Assembly: GCA_916048095.2 (NCBI GenBank)
Contig: OU696572.1
Coordinates: forward strand, 6,281,362 to 6,345,361
DNA length: 64,000 nt
Source: Sacculina carcini
Taxonomy: Eukaryota; Arthropoda; Thecostraca; Sacculinidae
Direction: 5' to 3'
This document shows, piece by piece, positions 58,520 to 64,000 of this stretch. The notes beneath the pieces were generated by a model. The model saw only the letters and a program-made list of their open reading frames with translations. It was not told the DNA's origin and did no database searches. The stretch's first letter is position 1; each line of letters begins with the position of its first letter. A program made the position numbers and the translations under genes.

Positions 58520-58922
58520 TACACACATACATTTATCACAACAGTTTGAATCTTTCCTGTATAACAATGAAATATAGATTGGTAGATGAAATTTAATTGA
58601 CTGGAAGTCTAACATTGTTCAAAAATATATTCCTGCAAAACATTAGTGTAGGACAAATTCATAGCTTATATTTTGCTTTTTGCAGCAATAATTTGAGACA
58701 TTACATGTTTCATTTTATAAAAATTTATGTTAATCTTACCAAAAAAAATTTACAACTTAACTCAACGGATTACAACTTTAGATACATCAGCATATGTGCA
58801 ACGAATTCACTTATTCGATGAAAATGTCATTACTAGATTTAGGAATTTTATGTGATCACATACACATTTTTTCACATAAAATGCAATTCTAAGTGAAAAT
58901 AACATACAGGTTAAGGGCCTCA

Positions 58923-59124
58923 AGTGACAGCTGCTACTCGGGAAGAACACACAGGTGCCCCGTGTAGCTTATGAACACACAGGTGTGTAGCTCGATGCCA
59001 CCGCATAGCCTAGCCTCTCCACGATATGGCGCCACGAAGACGGAATACGTATTAGAGATGACCACCTCCACAGAATGCATGACACAACACACGACTTATA
59101 TCTGGTTCCAACATTTACTGCTAA
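58923..59124 (-). mobile_element. SINE body, truncated copy (unit B)
   Basis: Copy of 3959-4160. Confidence 0.75.
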
Positions 59125-59156
59125 TGCGGTTTTGACTGAAAAGCGTTGTCCAAATA

Positions 59157-59517
59157 TACAGGGTGTTCCAATAAATTTGACGTCATATTATATGCCCGTA
59201 TCTCGGAAACTACTCAGTGTATCTTAATGAAACTACGCACACTTTATGTTGAACATCATAAGTTTTATTAGTTAACATTACAAATAAAAAAAGAAAGATT
59301 TGCATAATATATGACAGATTTCACGATTTTCACAAATGTTCAATGGGAGCGCCGCCTGTGACTCTGCAAACGTCAAGTCGGTAATCAAACTCGTGCAAAA
59401 CACGCTGCAGCACGTCTTTGGCAACATTCTCCAGTGCGGCAGTGATTTTCTGCTTGAGTTCTTGAACGTTAGCCGGAAGGGGGGGGGGGGACATAGACGA
59501 GTCCTTTCACATATACC
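59157..59517 (-). pseudogene. Mariner-like 3' end (unit B copy, matching the 5' part at 63331)
   Basis: Copy of 4193-4553. In this copy alone the other half of the same mariner is present beyond the inserted gypsy element, so the two segments (59157-59517 and 63331-63956) bracket it. Confidence 0.85.
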
Positions 59518-59685
59518 TGCACGATATATTATACAACAGAAAAATACAATAATACGGAAGACGATACCCAAATATCCAGGAGCGACACACACACCAATAC
59601 TGCTGAACACACACTGGCTGACGGCCGTTAGCGCCACCCACGCCTAATACACTCGCGCCCTCTGGCGGTGTAGCCACACACTACA
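59518..59685 (-). mobile_element. 3' LTR of the gypsy-like element
   Basis: TGTAGTGTGTGG...CGTGCA on minus, with the purine tract at 59686-59694. It differs from the 5' LTR by substitutions and small indels, so the insertion is not recent. Confidence 0.87.
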
Positions 59686-59693
59686 TCTCCCCT

Positions 59694-61290
59694 TCAAGTG
59701 ATGGAGGGGGCGCTGTCGGTTCTGCAGACGTAATCGCTCAGATGCGACGGTGGTCTGCGTGGTCGGGCGCTACGGTGGATTTGCGGGGTTCGTGAGGCCT
59801 CCGATGTGCCGCCCACATTCTCCCCCGGCGGCGGCGGCGGTGATGCGGGGCTGCTTCTGGTCTCCTGCGACGGTAGCGGCGCTGTACCAACGGATGGCGG
59901 CGGCTGCACTTCGAGCGGCGGCTGTACCACGGGCGAGGGTGTGTTGGCTGCGGGTAGCAGGTGTCTACGGTTGCGCCAGTAGAGACCGCCGTGTGGCAGG
60001 CGCACAGCGTACTGGCGGCCGGTCATGGCGACCTCGCCAGTCCGGTACCCACGACCGGATGTCGGGTCCTGGAGAGCCACCGTAGTGCCGGGCCGCAACG
60101 GCGGCAACACCTTAGCCGACCGGTTGTATTGGGCGACCTGCTTGTTGTGCAGGCTCGCCGCTCGCCGGTCGCACTCAGCGGTGGGCGGCTGCCACTCCGG
60201 CAGGAACGAGCGTGGATGCGCGGGAACGGCGGACGACACGGGGCGGCCGTACAAGAGCTGCGCGGGAGAGCGACCGTCGGCGCCCGGCGCGTTGCACAGC
60301 TCCAACAGACCGGCGACAAAGGCGTCTGTTTCGATGTTCCCGTCGTGCGCCGCGTTCTGAATGAGCCGCTTCACCCGTTTCACGGCGGACTCAGCGTGCC
60401 CATTAGAAGACGGGAAGTACGGACTGGAGACACTATGGCGTATGTTCCAAAGTCGCAGAAATCCGGCGGTGTGTCGCGCCGTGAACTGTGGGCCGCCGTC
60501 TGACGACAGTACGGTCGGGACCCCCGTCATTGCAAACACCTGCCGGAGCAGCTTCACCAGCTGGTGAGCGGAGGTGTCACGTCCACAGTCGAACACCAGT
60601 GCCCAGTTGGAGAACCGGTCCGCGTACACGAGGTAGGTCTTCCCTGCGTGCTGGAAAAATCGGCCGACACCGATTCAAAAGGACGTGTCGGGTGCGGTTC
60701 CGTCAGGTACGGCTCCTTTTGCAGACTGTCTTTGTATTCTGGACATCTCGAACATGATGCTTCGGCAGTGGCGATCTCATTGTTCAGGCCCGGCCAGAAG
60801 TCAGTTTGCCGTGCGCGTTGCACAGTCCTGGCCTGCCCCTGGTGACTGTCGTGAAGCCGACGGAGTTTGTCCTTCCGCAAACACCTAGGCACAAGCAGGC
60901 GGCAGCCGACCAGGATCAGGCCATGGTCGGCAGTGAGCTGGTTTCGCACGCCCCAGAGTGGGTGGAGACTGGCGGGCAGCAGATGTTTGTGCTGAGGGAA
61001 ACCGCCCAGCACGTACGTCATCAATTGGCGACACTCGTCGTCGGCCAGAGACGCGGCTCGCACCGCCTCCAGGGTGGTGTCAATCGGTGACGTGCGATGA
61101 CCCAGGTTGTCTGCGTCTGTGAATGCGTCCAATGAAGCGTCTGGACGAAGAATCCAGACGAGCACTCGTCAACGTCCGCGTCAGCATCAGCAGGCTGGGA
61201 AGGTGCGCGCGACAGAGCGTCGGCGATGTTGTGCTTTGCACCCGGTCTCCAGCTAGCGACAAAAGTCAGGTGCAGCAGACGGTGTCGCAT
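59694..61290 (-). pseudogene. Gypsy-like RNase H end and integrase (unit B copy)
   Basis: Copy of 4730-6326 with the same frameshifts. One private change gives His for Arg in the RNase H-proximal spacer (QTLHW). Confidence 0.85.
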
Positions 61291-61477
61291 ACGTTGCAGG
61301 TGCGGATTGGAGATGTCTCCGAGTCAATTTGAGTCGAGTTCCTGCGCTTGAACGTGCCAGGCGACACGCTCCGCCTCTCGCTACAAACATAGGAACACCT
61401 GCAGTGTGTGCACTCTCTGCCTCCAGGATATGCCAGGTGGAGAGATCGGCGGGGCTTCGGCGTCCAGCATCTCGCAA

Positions 61478-62732
61478 TGAACTGCCAGCGCGTGCGCTAC
61501 GGCCACCTCACCAGTTGCTGCCGCGCCATCTCGATCTTCCCCACTGTCGCCACAAACGCAAGCCACGCAGCGTTCACGAGCAAAGTCGCCGGCTTGGGCC
61601 GCGGCTCTCACCGATAAGATTGACAAGGTGATGAATCGCCTGCAATTGGAACAAACACCGGCACCGCCTTGTCCCAGCCGGCCGGCCACGGTGGAAGATA
61701 TCCCAGGTCTCTCGGAGGAAGTTGAATACCCCGATAACGCTGACGAGTTTCCTTACGTGCCGCCGCCGCGCCACAACGACGCGGCCAGTGACGTCTCGCT
61801 TCCATCCACGCTGCCAACGTGTGACGCGGTTCACCAGTGGTCGCAGCGTCTCCGCGAGTACGTGGACGCCAACCGCACAAAATTGAAGCAGCGCTACCTG
61901 CATGAATATCGTGCCATCCTAGTGATTGCCCGCCTCAACGACCAGTTACCAAACGAAGATCAACACTGTTTCAAGAGTCGTCTACAAACGTTGCTGACGG
62001 CGCCTCTGTACGGCTGGACAGTTGCCATCAGAAGCGAACAAACGGACGAAGCCCGTTTGCTCAATCTCAATGCGGCTGAATGCCACATTCAGCAACAGCA
62101 ACACCAGCCCTCGCGACGCTTCGCGCCACGCCGCCGACAGCGTTCCGAGCATCGACGACCCACACTGGGACGAGGCCGTGGAACCAAGCCAAGTGCTCGC
62201 CCACGGCTTTCACCCTGTCGACAGTAGTCCTGTATGGAACTTCCTGGCCGAGCTCGCGCGATTAGCCGACGCTCGCGCCGAATGCCAGCCAGATACATAT
62301 CTGCTGTGCCCATCTTCACCAGGTACGTCACCACGTCAATATGTTGATTTGCAACGCATCACACCCGACTGGCCTGACGCTTTGCTCGACACCACGCTCA
62401 CCGATGACGCAGTTCATGAAGCGGCCGACGCTCTCGCCATGCTCGCGCCCGACGACATCCCGTTGTCTGACACGGCCCGTGATCGAGCGATCACTGATCA
62501 CGGTGCCATCATGTCAATTCAATGGCACGATTTGCAAACCGACGCCAACAACACTACGCATTCTCCTGCATCGGCTACCGACGCTGCATCAACGTCCGGC
62601 GACGAGTCCTCCATGCTGCCCTGTCTACAACCCACCACGGCGCGCCAATGGCGACAGTTGAAGCTGCCGGACATGGCACGGCTTCACACACTGCCTTCGC
62701 AGGACGTCTATCCGCCGCAAGTCCAAGGTATG
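61478..62732 (+). pseudogene. Gag-like frame and linker to pol, longest version, crossing the array edge
   Basis: As 6514-7377, but the second frame (62022-62756) continues past 62341 through YVDLQRITPDWPDALL and a Thr/Ser/Asp-rich linker to LPSQDVYPPQVQG. At 62733 the sequence flips into minus-strand pol. The linker from 62541 is duplicated in inverted orientation at 62958-63149, where it leads into RT. That identifies this plus-strand frame as the part of the same element upstream of RT. Confidence 0.7.
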
Positions 62733-63149
62733 CCTTCCCACGGTAACCCGCGATAGGTCATACAGAATCCTAGCCGTGCCATTGGGCTTTGCAATAGCAA
62801 AGAGCCTGTATACCGGACCGTGGCGTGCATTGGTCGATTTGAGAATGTTGGCATCCACGAGAGCTGGTATAAGTGCATCGAGAAAGCTAGTAGGTTTTGT
62901 TGGCTGCCATGTGGTCCGCGCATGTCGTGGTATGTGTGTGCGTAACCAGTGGGTGAGCATACCTTTGACTTGCGGCGGATAGACGTCCTGCGAAGGCAAT
63001 GTGTGAAGCCGTGTCATGTCCGTCAGCTTCAATTGTCGCCATTGGCGCGCCGTGGTGGGTTGTAGACAGGGCAGCATGGAGGACTCGTCGCCGGACGTTG
63101 ATGCAGTGTCGGTAGCCGATGCAGGAGAATGCGTAGTGTTGTTGGCGTC
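62541..63149. repeat. Long imperfect palindrome: two 192-bp inverted arms around 225 bp
   Basis: The arms are 62541-62732 and 62958-63149; they differ at only a few positions (for example GTCCAAGG against GTCAAAGG). Both encode the same gag-pol linker (ASTSGDESSMLPCLQ) on opposite strands. The spacer 62733-62957 holds the start of RT on minus. It is unique in this window because it lies beyond the array edge. Confidence 0.93.
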
Positions 63150-63154
63150 GGCTG
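62733..63154 (-). pseudogene. Gypsy-like gag-pol linker and reverse transcriptase N-terminus
   Basis: The minus frame begins DANNTTHSPASATD right after the PBS. It passes through LPSQDVYPPQVKG to FLDALIPALVDANIL and VYRLFAIAKPNGTARILYD, the finger region of a gypsy-type RT, and is cut at 62733 after DLSRVTVG. Gag is missing between PBS and linker. No YxDD catalytic motif is present. Confidence 0.75.
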
Positions 63155-63172
63155 ATCCTGTCGGCTGCGCCA
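63155..63172 (-). promoter_or_regulatory. Primer-binding site, TGGCGCAGCCGACAGGAT
   Basis: Immediately follows the 5' LTR on minus. It starts TGG, complementary to a tRNA CCA end, and its complement reads like the T-arm/acceptor end of a tRNA. The matching host tRNA cannot be named from this window; it resembles the Ser/Leu type used by some insect elements. Confidence 0.75.
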
Positions 63173-63330
63173 CGTACGATATATTATACAACAGAACAAT
63201 ACAATAATACGGAACACGATACCCAAATATCCAGGAGAGACACACACACCAACACTGCTGAGCACACACTGGCTGACGTGCTGGGTGGCTAATACACTCG
63301 CGTCCTCTGGCGGTGTAGCCACACACTACA
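63173..63330 (-). mobile_element. 5' LTR of the gypsy-like element (158 bp)
   Basis: Begins TGTAGTGTGTGG on minus like the 3' LTR and ends CGTACG where the other ends CGTGCA. It is shorter around the GTTAGCGCC segment of the 3' LTR. It splits the mariner transposase codons after FFLW. Confidence 0.85.
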
Positions 63331-63956
63331 ATTCCCAGAGGAAAAAATCACACGGTTTCAGGTCAGGTGATCGTGGTGGCCATTTCAGCAGCAAATTGTC
63401 TTCCTCACCACCACGCCCAATCCATCTCTCTGGCAGATTCTCATTGATATAGGCCCGTACAGTGAGTTTCCAGTGAGGCGGAGCCCCGTACTGTTGAAAA
63501 ATGAAGTTGTCATGTTCATTTTCAATGAGCTGATCAAATAGCCAGTTCTGAAGCATTTGCAGATACACATCCCCGTCCACATTTCCTTCAAAGAAAAATG
63601 GTCCATGAATTTGATTCTTGGAGATGACGCAGAACACGCAGAAGGTGAGTCCCTCACGTGCTCAATTGTGTCAAGGAGATTTTCTTCGCTCCAAATGCGA
63701 ACATTATGCTTATTGACTTTGGCAGTCGTATGAAACGTTACTTCATCACTAAAAATTTACGCTCATCGAACTCGTCTTCTTCAAGTTTCTGTAGCATATC
63801 ATCACAGAATTCTTTACGTTTTTGCTTATCATCTTCCTTTAAAGCTTGAACGAGCTGCAGCCTGTTGGGCGAGAAGGCACGCTGCACGCTCTTGGGTGAC
63901 TGTGTTCGAGCATATTCCAACACGCAAAATGACTTTTCTATTGAAGTGAACGGCAT
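63331..63956 (-). pseudogene. Mariner-like transposase, N-terminal and central part
   Basis: Starts MPFTSIEKSFCVLEYARTQS, then jumps from SVQRAF to SPNRLQLVQAL, so most of the helix-turn-helix region seen in mariner proteins is deleted. After a frameshift near 63738 comes SDEVTFH with the first catalytic Asp; after another near 63640, FCVISKNQIHGPFFF. The second catalytic Asp is lost: the motif reads QQYGAPPHW where mariners have QQDGAP. RWIGRGG and WPPRSPDLKPCDFFLW (third Asp) are intact up to the gypsy insertion at 63330. It cannot be active. The 5' TIR lies close to or beyond the window end. Confidence 0.85.
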
Positions 63957-64000
63957 TTTTCAACCAGAAAAGAGAGAAATGTCAAACATTAAACATAAAA

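Larger units (their letters stand above)
34862..62341. repeat. Complete tandem unit B (27,480 bp)
   Basis: Second full copy, matching unit A throughout. Identity to the other copies ends at 62341; the next bases are ATGTTG... here, against AAATTATC... at 7377 and 34861 (first base shared). The reading frame of the gag-like gene continues across this point, which argues that 62342 onward is the original neighbour of the segment and that the array ends here. Confidence 0.9.
59518..63330 (-). mobile_element. Gypsy-like LTR element with both LTRs, internally rearranged, inserted in mariner
   Basis: Only copy with both ends. LTRs are at 63173-63330 (5') and 59518-59685 (3'). The flanks are GGAAT before the 5' LTR and GGTAT after the 3' LTR, a 5-bp target duplication with one mismatch. 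The interior is not collinear. From the 5' end it has PBS, a shortened gag-pol linker and RT start on minus, then gag on plus, then RNase H end and integrase on minus. Most of RT and protease is missing. At 3.8 kb it is short for a gypsy element. Confidence 0.85.
62342..64000. other. Right flank of the tandem array (single-copy in this window)
   Basis: Sequence present once in the window. It completes two elements that are truncated in every array copy: the gypsy-like element gains its pol N-terminal part, primer-binding site and 5' LTR, and the mariner gains its transposase N-terminal and central portion. That both are completed in the right order and orientation is the main reason to read this as the pre-duplication arrangement. 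Confidence 0.85.

Noticed and set aside
62342..64000. Third unit with an internal replacement of hAT-2 instead of array edge
   Set aside because: The sequence after 62341 completes two interrupted elements in correct order and frame, which an arbitrary replacement would not do; kept only as an alternative to test.

Overview
The window is eukaryotic (metazoan, most likely invertebrate) repeat DNA. It holds no recognisable single-copy host gene and no prokaryotic gene organisation. It is AT-rich, full of microsatellites, and built from nested and mostly broken transposable elements: mariner, two hAT elements, at least three non-LTR (LINE) families, two LTR retroelements, a tRNA-derived SINE and a foldback-like element. 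The species cannot be fixed from the sequence alone.

Large-scale layout. The window is a tandem array of a 27.48-kb segment. Position 1 recurs at 27491 and 54965, and the copies are nearly identical, differing by few substitutions and a handful of indels. The third copy stops matching at 62341, where units 1 and 2 switch (after 7377 and 34861) from a gypsy-like gag to a hAT transposase fragment. In the third copy the gag frame runs on unbroken into its downstream pol, the 5' LTR and the other half of a mariner transposase. I therefore read 7377/7378 as the tandem-duplication junction, 7378-34861 and 34862-62341 as complete units, 1-7377 as the tail of a preceding unit, and 62342-64000 as the sequence flanking the right edge of the array.

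Layout within one unit, in the order of positions 1 to 27490. The right part of a foldback-like element comes first (1-1298) and contains a SINE. It is followed by the N-terminal half of a repeated metazoan gene family (1299-1819, minus). Next come non-coding DNA with microsatellites, a second SINE copy (3959-4160), the 3' end of a mariner (4193-4553), and a gypsy-like LTR and pol 3' region (4554-6326, minus) beside an inverted gag (6514-7377, plus). After the junction lie a ZMYM1-like hAT transposase relic interrupted by a 17-bp minisatellite (7378-8940), LINE fragments (9376-10733, 11565-12075, 12835-13540), and a second LTR retroelement in head-to-head pieces (13541-16063, LTR-like repeats at 13816-14100 and 23250-23531). 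That retroelement is split by a hAT element with perfect TIRs and an 8-bp target duplication (16072-23189), which itself contains a LINE with a 12-bp target duplication (18505-22920). The C-terminal half of the split gene family (24985-25692) and the start of the next foldback element close the unit.

How the parts relate. Insertion order can be read directly: LINE into hAT-1 into LTR element 2, gypsy into mariner, and foldback into the repeated gene family. The whole nest was then duplicated in tandem. Every transposase and polymerase examined carries stops, frameshifts or a lost catalytic residue, so none looks autonomous. The density of inverted fragments means read-through transcripts would fold into double-stranded RNA. 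The locus could be heterochromatin or a small-RNA source, but that is inference.
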